Below, one piece after another: positions 34,176 to 43,197 of a DNA stretch of 64,000 nucleotides. Under the pieces are notes generated by a model. That model was given only the letters and a program-made list of their open reading frames with translations, did no database searches and had not been told where the DNA came from. Position 1 is the stretch's first letter; every line of letters starts with the position of its first letter. A program made the translations under genes and the position numbers. Origin of the DNA: Pseudomonas syringae (GTDB lineage: Bacteria > Pseudomonadota > Gammaproteobacteria > Pseudomonadales > Pseudomonadaceae); assembly GCF_000737245.1 (NCBI RefSeq), contig NZ_JPQU01000056.1:1-64000 (forward strand), in the 5' to 3' direction.

Positions 34176-35087
34176 TCACCCCCGTACCAAATCCTTGAAC
34201 GACAACTGCAAAAAATCCTGCAATTCAAAAAAATTCTGGCTATGTGCACGGGTCGGGTCCCAGACCAGACCCAGGTCCATGGAGGGGATGGGGTCCGCCA
34301 ATTGGCGGCGGACGATCCGGTGTCCATCCAGCGACCATGGGCGATAGACCAGGTCAGAAAGCACGGTCACCCCCTTGCCCGCCGCGACCAAGCTGCGTAC
34401 CGCTTCGATCGAGGCACTGCGAAACCGCGGTTGTGCAACCAGGCCGTAGTGCCCCCAGTACTTGTCTACCGTGGAAACATGCTCATCCATATCCAGCAGG
34501 ATGTAATCGTGGGCTGCCACGTCGGCCAGGCAGACGCGACTGGCGCTCATTAGCGGATGTTCAGGATGGCCCCACAACTGGCGCGGCGAACGGATCAGCG
34601 GGTTGCAACTCAGGGGGTCGGGATCGGGCAGATTGGAGGCCAACAGGATCGCCAGCTCCAGGGATCCATCGCGCAACCCGGCTTCAATCGCGGAACGTTG
34701 GTCCTCAATGATCACCGGTTCCAGCCGGGGGAATTTCTTTTCCAGGGCCTTGATCAGCGGCGACAAGACATACGCCGAAATAGTCTCGGTGACACCAATC
34801 CGGATCGGCCCGCTGGCGTGTGAAGGGCGTACGGCCACCGCTTCGACAGCATCGAGCATGGCGGCCTCGACCTGTTGCGCATGGCGCAAAAACACCGCAC
34901 CCGCATCAGTCAGCCGCACACCACTCGCATGCCGGGTAAACAGCGAGACGCCGACGCTCTGCTCCAGCCCTTTGAGGGAAGCAGTCATTGACGACTGAGT
35001 GACGTGACAACGCTGCGCCGCCTTGGACACCTGCCCGGTGTCGGCGATGGCAATGAAATGCTGCAGTTGCTTGAGTGTGGGGAGCAT
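34176..35087 (-). CDS. LysR-family transcriptional regulator
   Basis: A 303-residue LTTR: winged helix (residues 1-62, TGQVSKAAQRCHVTQSSMTA) and a periplasmic-binding-protein-like sensor domain (about 95-290). The start at ATG 35087 (MLPTLKQLQHFIAIADTG) is the family norm; the frame stays open far upstream, but only because of overlap with the divergent gene. It is 102 nt from the divergent molybdoenzyme gene, the standard arrangement for an LTTR that controls its neighbour, so it is probably the activator of 35190-41088. The effector is unknown. Confidence 0.92.
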   Translation of the reverse strand: MLPTLKQLQHFIAIADTGQVSKAAQRCHVTQSSMTASLKGLEQSVGVSLFTRHASGVRLTDAGAVFLRHAQQVEAAMLDAVEAVAVRPSHASGPIRIGVTETISAYVLSPLIKALEKKFPRLEPVIIEDQRSAIEAGLRDGSLELAILLASNLPDPDPLSCNPLIRSPRQLWGHPEHPLMSASRVCLADVAAHDYILLDMDEHVSTVDKYWGHYGLVAQPRFRSASIEAVRSLVAAGKGVTVLSDLVYRPWSLDGHRIVRRQLADPIPSMDLGLVWDPTRAHSQNFFELQDFLQLSFKDLVRG

Positions 35088-35189
35088 CGGTTTTTCCGAT
35101 ATCGCGTTAAACAATCTTTGAATTATCAATACGTCGTCAGCGAGTAATAACATCGTGCCATGACTCATTACAAGTGGCGGTCTCAGCGG

Positions 35190-38100
35190 ATGACAGACGC
35201 TCACCGGCAGGAAAAGACAGGCTATTGCACGCTGTGCCGCTCTCGTTGCGGCACGATCAACGTCGTGCAAAATGACCAATTGCTGGAAGTACGGCCCAAC
35301 CCTGCACATCCCACCGGCAACAGCATGTGCCTTAAAGGCAAGGCCGCTCCGGAACTGCTGCACAGCGCTGATCGACAGCTGTATCCGATGCGCCGCACTA
35401 ACCCGAAAACTCACCCTGATCCCGGTTGGGAGATCATTTCCTGGGAACAGGCGCTCAGTGAAGTGGCTCAGCGCCTGGAAACCGCGCGACGTGAATCCGG
35501 TGCCGAATCGGTGGCCTTTGCCGTCACCACACCCAGCGGCACGCCACTGAGTGACAGTATTGACTGGATCGAACGCTTCATTCGCCTGTATGGCAGCCCC
35601 AATACCTGCTACGCCACCGAGATATGCAACTGGCATAAAGACCATGCCCACGCTTTCACCTTTGGCTGCGGGATGCCCACTGCCGACTACCGTAATGCCG
35701 AGCTGATTTTGTTGTGGGGTCACAACCCGAGCAATACCTGGTTGGCCCAGGCGGAAGCGATTGGTGCCGGAGTCAAAGCCGGGGCGAAAATGATTGTTGT
35801 CGATCCACGCCAAACCGCTTTGGCCAGCGACGCCGATTGCTGGTTGCGAGTGCGCCCCGGCAGTGATCTTGCGCTGGCCATGGGGCTGGCCAATCTGCTG
35901 ATTCAGCACAAGACCTTTGATGAAAGCTTTGTCCGCACCTGGAGCAATGGGCCGTTGCTGGTGCGTGCCGACAATGGCGACTTGTTGCGTGGTGCGGATA
36001 TCGGCCTGCCCGATGCCGAAGATTTCGTCGTCTGGGACCTGCAGCTGGGCAAGCCACGCTCCTCCGGCGACCTGAGCAAATCGGACCTCGACGCGGCGGC
36101 TCTTTATGGCAGTTTCAAACTGACCCTCAGCAACGGCGATGGCACTATCGCCTGCAGCCCGGCTTTCGAGCTGTATGCCGAAGAATGTGCGGCGTACACC
36201 CCTGAACGGGTGACGGCCCTGACCTGGATCCCGGTGGACCAGCTTGAGCAGGCGGCCGGGTTGATCGCCGGATCATCACGGGTGGCGTTTCACGCCTGGT
36301 CAGGCGTCGGCCAGCAGGCCAATGCCTCGCAAACTGACCGGGCCATGGCCTGCCTGTACGCACTGACCGGCAGTTTCGACCGTGTCGGTGGTAACCGCAT
36401 CTTCCAGAAGCCGTCTTGCAACCCGGTCATGTCGTTCGACCTGCTGGCCCCTGAACAACGCGAGAAAGCCCTGGGGCTGGACGCGCGTCCGTTGGGCCCG
36501 CCATCCCAGGGTTGGGTGACCGCTCCCGATCTTTATCAGGCCATCGTCAACCATCAGCCCTACGCGATTCGGACCCTGATGGCCTTCGGTACCAATCTGC
36601 TGCTGTCCCAGCCGGACGTTCATCTGGGCGAGCAGGCCTTACAGAAGCTGGATTTCTACGTCCACTGTGACTTGTTCGAATCTCCCAGCGCCCGTTACGC
36701 CGACATCTTTTTGCCGGTGAACACCCCATGGGAACGGGAAGGCCTGCGCATCGGCTTCGAAATTTCGGCAGAAGCAGAACGCCTGGTGCAGCTGCGCCAA
36801 CGCATGGTGTCGCCACGGGGTGAATCCCGTTCTGACAATGACATCGTGTTCGATCTGGCCGTCCGGCTGGGTCTGGCTGATCAGTTCTTCAGTGGCTCTC
36901 TGGAAGCGGGTTGGGATTACATGCTTCAACCCTTGGGGCTTACTGTGGAGCAATTAAGAGCGCAACCAGACGGGACGCGTATCGACACGGTTGACCGGGA
37001 ACGCAAATACGCAGACTCCGGCCGGCGCAAAGCTTTCAATACGCCCTCAGGGCTGGTGGAGTTGTATTCCGAACGGCTACGACGCCATGGCTACTCTCCC
37101 CTGCCTCGTTCTTCCGCCCTTGACCCCGCCGACGAAGCCAGAAACAGGGCTTTCAACTTGGTTCTGACCTCGGCAAAAAATGGTTATTTCTGCCACAGCC
37201 AGCATCGCAGCCTGGCATCGGTGCGCCGCAAGGCATTGTTTCCGGTGCTGGAGATTTCCGCTGAACTGGCCCAGGAAAGAGGCATTGATCACGGCGATAA
37301 CGTGTTGGTGGTGACCGACAGCGGTGAAGCCACCTTCAGTGCACGGATCGCCAAGGGCCTGCACCCCGGCGTGGTGGTGGGGGAATATGGCTGGTGGCAG
37401 AAATGTGATGCCCTGGGCCAGGCCGAGTTACCGGTCGCCGGGAAATCGGGCAGCAATTTCAATAGCCTGATCGCCAATGCAGCGCTGGACCCCATCAGCG
37501 GTTCATCGCCGTTGCGGGCCTATCGCTGCGACGTGCGTCGCGATCCGGCCACGGATGAGCGCCAACGTCGCTGGGAAGGTTTCCGGGCGTTCCGGGTGAC
37601 CGGGCTGCATCTTGAAGCCAGCGACGTGAGCACTGTGAGTTTTGAAGCAATCGACGGCGGTTACGTTCCCAACTTTCAGCCGGGCCAGCACATCACTGTG
37701 CTACTGCAGGTCGAGGCCCAGGCCGTGCTGCGCTCGTACTCCCTGACGGGCTCAGCCAATGTCCAACGCCGTCGTGGCTATAGCATCGCAGTGCGCCAGG
37801 CCTTGGGCATCGATGAGTCCGGCGCGCTTCAAGTGGGCCTAGCGTCAGGCTTCATCAACGAATCATTGCGGGTGGGCGACACTCTGATGGCGCAAATGCC
37901 GTCGGGGAATTTCATTCTGCCGATCACGACCAACCGTCCGCTGTTATTGCTGGCCGGCGGCATTGGCATCACCCCGTTTCTCAATCTGCTGGAAACCTTG
38001 AAGGGTCGAACGCAAACACCAGAAATTCTGCTGTTGTACGCCAACCGTAACGGCGACAGCCATGCGTTCAAGGCCCGGCTGCAGGAGTTGAGCAAGGTTT

Positions 38101-38615
38101 TGCCCCGCTTGCGGATCATCAATTTTTACAGCCGCCCGCAAAACGGCGACCGGGCCGGTGATGACTATCAGGTAGCAGGCAGAGTCACGGTTGAGCACGT
38201 GCCCAGAGCGCTGCTCAAGCTCCGGCCGCTGATCTACCTGTGCGGACAGGCGCAAATGATGAGCGAATTCTCCAGCGCACTGCAAAAGATCGGCGTGCCG
38301 CGCTTCGATATTCAGCAAGAGGTCTTCAAGTCGCCAGCCGTTCCTGTGATCGAGCCAGGGCTAAGCCATCCGGTGACCTTCAGCAAGACCGGCATCACCC
38401 ATACCTGGTCCTCGCAGGACGGCTCCTTGCTGGATTTCGCCGACCGGCTTGGCCTGCGCCTGCCCAGCGGCTGCCGGGTCGGCCAGTGCGAAAGCTGCGC
38501 GGTAAAGGTGCTTGCAGGAAGCGTGGTTCACCTGCAGGGCGAAGGCTCAGACGACCCCGATGTTTGCCTGGCCTGCCAGGCCATCCCCACCAGCGCAATA
38601 ACCCTGGATGCTTGA
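35190..38615 (+). CDS. molybdopterin oxidoreductase fused to flavin reductase and 2Fe-2S ferredoxin
   Basis: A 1141-residue cytoplasmic fusion (no Tat or Sec signal). The amino-terminal part is a DMSO-reductase-family catalytic subunit: a 4Fe-4S motif C13-x2-C16-x3-C20-x26-C47, a likely Mo ligand C146 in ATEICNWHKD (aligned with the SeCys/Cys of formate dehydrogenase), and a molydopterin dinucleotide-binding domain ending near residue 775. After a linker comes an FNR-type module with flavin motif RSYSLTGS (about 848) and nucleotide motif LLLLAGGIGITPF (about 918), then a plant-type ferredoxin with C-x4-C-x2-C (SGCRVGQCESCAVKV, about 1094-1102) and a fourth Cys near 1131. Electrons should run NAD(P)H, flavin, 2Fe-2S, 4Fe-4S, Mo. 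ATG 35160 is an alternative start. The substrate is unknown. Confidence 0.9.
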   Translation: MTDAHRQEKTGYCTLCRSRCGTINVVQNDQLLEVRPNPAHPTGNSMCLKGKAAPELLHSADRQLYPMRRTNPKTHPDPGWEIISWEQALSEVAQRLETARRESGAESVAFAVTTPSGTPLSDSIDWIERFIRLYGSPNTCYATEICNWHKDHAHAFTFGCGMPTADYRNAELILLWGHNPSNTWLAQAEAIGAGVKAGAKMIVVDPRQTALASDADCWLRVRPGSDLALAMGLANLLIQHKTFDESFVRTWSNGPLLVRADNGDLLRGADIGLPDAEDFVVWDLQLGKPRSSGDLSKSDLDAAALYGSFKLTLSNGDGTIACSPAFELYAEECAAYTPERVTALTWIPVDQLEQAAGLIAGSSRVAFHAWSGVGQQANASQTDRAMACLYALTGSFDRVGGNRIFQKPSCNPVMSFDLLAPEQREKALGLDARPLGPPSQGWVTAPDLYQAIVNHQPYAIRTLMAFGTNLLLSQPDVHLGEQALQKLDFYVHCDLFESPSARYADIFLPVNTPWEREGLRIGFEISAEAERLVQLRQRMVSPRGESRSDNDIVFDLAVRLGLADQFFSGSLEAGWDYMLQPLGLTVEQLRAQPDGTRIDTVDRERKYADSGRRKAFNTPSGLVELYSERLRRHGYSPLPRSSALDPADEARNRAFNLVLTSAKNGYFCHSQHRSLASVRRKALFPVLEISAELAQERGIDHGDNVLVVTDSGEATFSARIAKGLHPGVVVGEYGWWQKCDALGQAELPVAGKSGSNFNSLIANAALDPISGSSPLRAYRCDVRRDPATDERQRRWEGFRAFRVTGLHLEASDVSTVSFEAIDGGYVPNFQPGQHITVLLQVEAQAVLRSYSLTGSANVQRRRGYSIAVRQALGIDESGALQVGLASGFINESLRVGDTLMAQMPSGNFILPITTNRPLLLLAGGIGITPFLNLLETLKGRTQTPEILLLYANRNGDSHAFKARLQELSKVLPRLRIINFYSRPQNGDRAGDDYQVAGRVTVEHVPRALLKLRPLIYLCGQAQMMSEFSSALQKIGVPRFDIQQEVFKSPAVPVIEPGLSHPVTFSKTGITHTWSSQDGSLLDFADRLGLRLPSGCRVGQCESCAVKVLAGSVVHLQGEGSDDPDVCLACQAIPTSAITLDA

Positions 38616-38639
38616 TATGACCCGACGAGAAGGTGCGAC

Positions 38640-39578
38640 ATGCTGATTATTGATGCCGAGCGCACGCGCTCCCTGCTGCCGTTCGCTGAACTGGTGCCCG
38701 CGCTGGAGACAGCGTTCTGCGAGCCCGTGGAAGTGCCCCTGCGGCATAACCACAGCATTGCACCCGACTCCGACTCACCCGGCTGCATGCTGCTTATGCC
38801 GGCCTGGAATCGGCAGGGTTTTCTCGGCATCAAGACCGTTACGATCTACCCGCACAACGCCAGCAAAGGCCTGCCCGGCCTGCATTCGACCTACATGCTG
38901 CACAACGCCGAGACCGGCGCGCCACTGGCCTTGATCGACGGCAACGAAATCACCTCGCGACGCACCGCTGCCGCGTCGGCGTTGGCCGCATCGTTTCTGA
39001 GCCGCGAAGACGCAGCTTCGCTGCTGGTAGTCGGTGCGGGACGGGTCGCAAGCCTGCTCGCTTATGCCTATCGCGCGGTGCGGCCGATCCGTCAGGTGGC
39101 GGTGTGGGACATCAATCCCGCACAGGCGGCAACCCTGGTGGAGCAGTTGCAGCGTGATGGCTTCGAAGCCTGGGTCGCCGATGATCTAAAGGCCGCATGC
39201 GCCCATGCCGACATCGTCACCTGCGCAACGCTTTCGACCACACCGCTGATCCTGCGCGACTGGCTACGTGACGGCACGCACCTGGACCTTATCGGCGGCT
39301 TCACCCCGCAGATGCGCGAAACCGACGACGCCTGCTTCGTCGGTACGTCGGTATTTGTCGACACTTATGAAGCCGTGCTCAAGGCCGGCGACCTGCTAAG
39401 CCCACTGGCCAGCGGCGCACTGCTGGAAAGCGATATCCGTTCGAATCTGGCGAGCCTTTGCCAGGGCGAGCATCCGGGCCGCGCAACGGCCAAGGAAATC
39501 ACCGTATTCAAAGCGGTAGGCACGGCCCTTGAGGACCTGGCCGCCGCACAACTGGTTTACCTGCAACACTCAAAATAA
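38640..39578 (+). CDS. ornithine cyclodeaminase / mu-crystallin family protein
   Basis: A 312-residue NAD(P)-binding enzyme of the OCD/mu-crystallin family, which includes ornithine cyclodeaminase, alanine dehydrogenase, Delta1-pyrroline-2-carboxylate (ketimine) reductase and opine-type synthases. The substrate-binding core GIKTVTIYPHN and DGNEITSRRTAAASALAA (about residues 64-115) and a Rossmann motif LLVVGAGRVASLLA (about 127-140) are intact. It begins 24 nt after the molybdoenzyme gene with GAGAAGG upstream, so it is in the same operon. An imine or ketimine intermediate in the pathway is implied but not proven. Confidence 0.9.
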   Translation: MLIIDAERTRSLLPFAELVPALETAFCEPVEVPLRHNHSIAPDSDSPGCMLLMPAWNRQGFLGIKTVTIYPHNASKGLPGLHSTYMLHNAETGAPLALIDGNEITSRRTAAASALAASFLSREDAASLLVVGAGRVASLLAYAYRAVRPIRQVAVWDINPAQAATLVEQLQRDGFEAWVADDLKAACAHADIVTCATLSTTPLILRDWLRDGTHLDLIGGFTPQMRETDDACFVGTSVFVDTYEAVLKAGDLLSPLASGALLESDIRSNLASLCQGEHPGRATAKEITVFKAVGTALEDLAAAQLVYLQHSK

Positions 39579-39636
39579 TTAGAAAGCCTCATCACTTTTG
39601 AAGCTGCCTGTCGCCCGATACTTCAGGAAGACAACC

Positions 39637-41088
39637 ATGAAAGAGTCTGTTCTACAAAAAAGCGACACAACAAAAGAAGACCTCGGTTTTTTCGAAAGAA
39701 TTGCCGTCGGAGTTTCCAACTGGTCCGAGCGCTGGTTCCCCGACGCCTATGTATTCGCAGCGGTTGCGGTGGTGCTGGTGGCAATCGGTTCGCTGTCCAT
39801 CGGCGCATCAGTGAAATCAGTGGCCGGGGCTTTTGGCGACGGTTACTGGAGCCTGATCCCCTTCACTATGCAAATGGCTTTGGTGGCCATATCGGGCTAC
39901 GTCGTCGCGGTATCCCCCCCTGCCGCGAAACTGATCGACAAGCTCGCGTCGCTGCCGAAAACAGCTCGCGGTGCAGTGACCTTTGTCGCATTCATCAGCA
40001 TGAGCATTTCCATGTTCAACTGGGCGATCAGCCTGATCCTCAGTGGCTTGCTGGTCAGGGCAATTGCTCGTCGTACCGGGTTGAGGATGGATTACCGCGC
40101 GGCCAGTGCCGCAGCTTATCTGGGGATGGGCGCCACCTGGGCGCTGGGGCTGAGCTCTGCGGCCGCGCAGATCCAGGCCAACCCGACCAGCCTGCCCAAG
40201 TCGATTCTCGACATTACCGGCGTGATTCCATTTTCGGAGACTATTTTCCTCTGGCAATCGTTGACCATGGCGGGCGTGCTCATCGTGGTGTCGATGCTGG
40301 TCGCCTGGTTCTCTACACCAACAGAAGGCCGGGCGCGCACCGCTCAGGACATGGGTGTGGATCTGAGCGTTCCCGATGAGGTAGCGGACGGACCACGCCG
40401 TCCGGGTGAATGGCTCGAATACAGCCCGCTGCTGACCCTGCTGATTGTGGGTCTTGGCTCAATCTGGCTGTACAACGAGTTCACCACCAAGAACCCGATC
40501 TATGTGATCTCTGGACTCAATACTTACAACTTCCTGTTCCTGATGCTGGGGATGCTGCTCAACTGGCGGCCGAAGCGGTTCCTGGCAGCGATTGCCAAGT
40601 CCGTGCCTTCGGTGGCCGGGGTTTTGATTCAGTTTCCACTGTACGGCGCCATCGCGTTCATGATGACCAAAGCCGTGGGCGCCGATGGGGCGACCTTGTC
40701 TCATCACCTGGCCTCGGCATTCGTCGCCGTGGCCGACAGCGATAGCTTCGCGGTGGTGATGGGCGTGTATTCGGCGGTGCTTGGTTTCCTGATTCCCTCC
40801 GGAGGTGGCAAGTGGATCATCGAAGCGCCTTACGTCATGCAAGCGGCCAACGAACTCAAGGTCAACCTGGGTTGGGCGGTGCAGGTCTATAACGCAGCCG
40901 AAGCATTGCCGAACCTGATCAACCCGTTCTGGATGTTGCCACTGCTGGGTGTCCTCGGACTGAAGGCGAGGGATATCGTCGGCTTCACGTTCACCCAATT
41001 GCTGGTGCATACGCCGCTGGTGCTGTTCATGCTTTGGGCATTTTCCATGACATTGAGCTATACGCCGCCGGTCATGCCTACGCCTTGA
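39637..41088 (+). CDS. AtoE-type short-chain carboxylate transporter
   Basis: A 483-residue inner-membrane protein with about ten to twelve helices, resembling the AtoE short-chain fatty acid transporter family (SERWFPDAYVFAAVAVVLVA at the start, LIPSGGGKWIIEAPYVMQAA in a conserved re-entrant-like region, YNAAEALPNLINPFWMLPLLG near the end). The start ATG 39637 has CAGGAAG seven nt upstream. It is the third gene of the operon led by the molybdoenzyme fusion, and its presence suggests that the pathway substrate is an imported small carboxylate. Confidence 0.88.
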   Translation: MKESVLQKSDTTKEDLGFFERIAVGVSNWSERWFPDAYVFAAVAVVLVAIGSLSIGASVKSVAGAFGDGYWSLIPFTMQMALVAISGYVVAVSPPAAKLIDKLASLPKTARGAVTFVAFISMSISMFNWAISLILSGLLVRAIARRTGLRMDYRAASAAAYLGMGATWALGLSSAAAQIQANPTSLPKSILDITGVIPFSETIFLWQSLTMAGVLIVVSMLVAWFSTPTEGRARTAQDMGVDLSVPDEVADGPRRPGEWLEYSPLLTLLIVGLGSIWLYNEFTTKNPIYVISGLNTYNFLFLMLGMLLNWRPKRFLAAIAKSVPSVAGVLIQFPLYGAIAFMMTKAVGADGATLSHHLASAFVAVADSDSFAVVMGVYSAVLGFLIPSGGGKWIIEAPYVMQAANELKVNLGWAVQVYNAAEALPNLINPFWMLPLLGVLGLKARDIVGFTFTQLLVHTPLVLFMLWAFSMTLSYTPPVMPTP

Positions 41089-41108
41089 GGGTGCGAAACA
41101 GCAAGGTC

Positions 41109-41463
41109 CTGTAGGCGTTGTCGGAAGTTACGACGGCTGCGAAAGCGGTTTGCCTGACACCCCCATGTTCGCAGCCTGCGGCAGCTCCTACAGATCGCAC
41201 CGTACCTGTGGGAGCGGTGCTTGCCCGCGATTTTAGCGCTGCGGTGTTTCAGACATACCGCGTTATCGTTCAACGCGAGCAAGCTCGGCTCCTACAGACG
41301 ATCACCGAACCTGTGGGAGCGAGGCTTGCCCGCGAACCAGGCGACGCGGACTGCCTGACACACCGCGTTATCGTTCATCGCGAGCAAGCTCGGCTTCATC
41401 AGAAGTACACCGAACCCGTTGGAGCGAGGCTTGCCCGCGAAATCAGGCGATGCGGTTTGCCTG
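41109..41463. repeat. tandem REP cluster (three doublets and a half)
   Basis: 41109-41193: CTGTAGGCGTTGTCGG ... GCGGCAGCTCCTACAG. 41205-41297: CCTGTGGGAGCGGTGCTTGC ... AGCTCGGCTCCTACAG. 41310-41402: CCTGTGGGAGCGAGGCTTGC ... AAGCTCGGCTTCATCAG. 41414-41463: left arm only. Units two and three share an ACCGCGTTATCGTTCA middle. The cluster fills most of the 578 bases between the AtoE-type gene and the MFS gene; I see no gene in the rest. Confidence 0.83.
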
Positions 41464-41666
41464 TTCCACTCTGGGAGAACATGCTGCCCGTAGGCGACCA
41501 GGTCGACAACTTCACCGAAATAAGAGCAGCTGAAACGATTAATTACTGTGAAATATCCGGTTACTTTGCGGAACTCGCGCGGCTGGCAGGCCCCTAAGAT
41601 GCCATGTCCGCAGCCTGGGCCATTGTTTTCAACTGGCCGTCTCACTGTTCAACCAAGGATTTCGCA

Positions 41667-43088
41667 GTGCCTTCAAGTATCTCCTCACCAGCAAAACCTG
41701 ATCAGGGTGGGCAGGCGATGTCGCCTTCCAGGATGATCTTCATTTCTGTGCTCGTTGCCACCATGGGTGCTTTGGCATTTGGTTATGACACCGGCATCAT
41801 CGCCGGTGCCTTGCCATTCATGACATTGCCTGTGACTGAAGGCGGACTCGGCCTGACGGCGTTTACCGAAGGGCTGATCACGTCTTCGCTCATTGTTGGC
41901 GCAGCCTTTGGTTCCCTGGCCAGCGGTTATCTGTCTGACCGGTTCGGTCGCCGGGTTACGTTGCGGGTTTTGTCGCTGCTATTCATCGCTGGGGCTCTGG
42001 CCACAGCCACCGCACCTTCGGTCCCCATCATGGTCGCCGCGCGCTTCCTTCTGGGCATCGCCGTGGGCGGTGGTTCGGCGACGGTGCCGGTGTTCATTGC
42101 TGAAATTGCTGGCCCGAAAAAACGTGGACGACTGGTCAGCCGTAATGAGCTGATGATTGTCAGCGGTCAGTTGATGGCCTACGTGCTTAGCGCCCTGCTT
42201 GCGGCGTTGCTGAGTTCTTCGCATATCTGGCGCTACATGCTGGCTATCGCCATGATTCCCGGCCTGTTGCTGTTGGTCGGTACTTTTTTTGTGCCGCCAT
42301 CGCCGCACTGGCTGGCCAGCAAAGGCCGCTTCGATGACGCTCAGGATGTTCTCGAGAAACTGCGCGATACCCCCGAGGAAGCCAAGGCCGAAGTTGCCGA
42401 GATGAAGGCGCAAAAGGAGAGCCAACGCAAGCGTCCGCCGGTGTCGGAACTATTGCGTCAAAGCTGGGTGATCAAGCTGCTGCTGATCGGTATCGGTCTT
42501 GGGTTCACCGCCCAGTTCACCGGCGTGAATGCCTTCATGTACTACACGCCGATCATTCTCAAGACCACCGGCATGGGCACCAACGCTGCACTGACCGCCA
42601 CCATCGGCAACGGTGTGGTATCGGTGATTGCAACATTGCTGGGCATCTGGGCAATTGGCCGTTATGGCCGTCGTCATCTGCTGATGACGGGGCTGGTCAT
42701 GGTGGTCCTCGCTCAGATTGCACTGGGTTGCGTGCTGACGTTCATTCCGCAGAACCTGACGCAGAGCTATGCCGCACTGGCCTGCATTCTGCTGTTTCTG
42801 CTGTTTATGCAAATGTGCATCGCGCCGGTTTACTGGCTGCTGATGTCGGAACTGTTCCCATCCCAGGTGCGCGGACTATTGACCGGCACTGCGGTATCGA
42901 TGCAGTGGCTGTTCAACGCCGCCGTCGCCTTTCTGTTTCCCCTGGCGCTGGCTGCATTGGGCAACCCTACGTTCTTCATCTTCGCGGTCATCAACGTTGG
43001 CTCGCTGCTGTTCGTGTTCTTCTGTCTGCCGGAAACCAAAGGCAAGTCCCTGGAAGAAATCGAAAAGCACATGAAGAAAGAACTCTAG
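41667..43088 (+). CDS. MFS sugar porter family transporter
   Basis: A 473-residue symporter-type protein with twelve helices and the sugar porter signatures: GYDTGIIAGALPF in helix 1, SDRFGRR (motif A) near residue 85, PSPHWLASKGR before the central loop, and PETKGKSLEEIE near the end. Relatives carry xylose, galactose, arabinose or inositol. I take GTG 41667, which has AAGGA at the right distance; the frame is open back to 41604 through codons that look non-coding. No sugar catabolic gene is adjacent, so the substrate is open. Confidence 0.88.
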   Translation: MPSSISSPAKPDQGGQAMSPSRMIFISVLVATMGALAFGYDTGIIAGALPFMTLPVTEGGLGLTAFTEGLITSSLIVGAAFGSLASGYLSDRFGRRVTLRVLSLLFIAGALATATAPSVPIMVAARFLLGIAVGGGSATVPVFIAEIAGPKKRGRLVSRNELMIVSGQLMAYVLSALLAALLSSSHIWRYMLAIAMIPGLLLLVGTFFVPPSPHWLASKGRFDDAQDVLEKLRDTPEEAKAEVAEMKAQKESQRKRPPVSELLRQSWVIKLLLIGIGLGFTAQFTGVNAFMYYTPIILKTTGMGTNAALTATIGNGVVSVIATLLGIWAIGRYGRRHLLMTGLVMVVLAQIALGCVLTFIPQNLTQSYAALACILLFLLFMQMCIAPVYWLLMSELFPSQVRGLLTGTAVSMQWLFNAAVAFLFPLALAALGNPTFFIFAVINVGSLLFVFFCLPETKGKSLEEIEKHMKKEL

Positions 43089-43094
43089 ACGTGT

Positions 43095-43176
43095 GCGCCG
43101 TGCTGCCACTCTAATTGTCACCGCGACCGGCACGGCGCGATCATTACGCAGCAGGTTCCCCGCCAGAGGAACCTGC
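43095..43176. terminator. two inverted repeats between the MFS genes
   Basis: 43095-43103 GCGCCGTGC pairs with 43130-43138 GCACGGCGC (26-nt loop), and 43151-43159 GCAGGTTCC pairs with 43168-43176 GGAACCTGC (8-nt loop). Neither has a T-tract, so they may partly terminate or stabilise the upstream message. The second one ends 21 nt before the next start codon. Confidence 0.45.
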
Positions 43177-43197
43177 CACAACGTTTTGCGAGGATTC

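Noticed and set aside
35088..35909. Extension of the LysR gene upstream to a 577-residue protein
   Set aside because: The added part is antisense to the molybdoenzyme gene and the LysR amino terminus at 35087 is canonical.
41604..41666. ATG start of the sugar porter at 41604
   Set aside because: The GTG at 41667 has AAGGA at ideal distance, while the upstream codons are atypical and lack a ribosome site.
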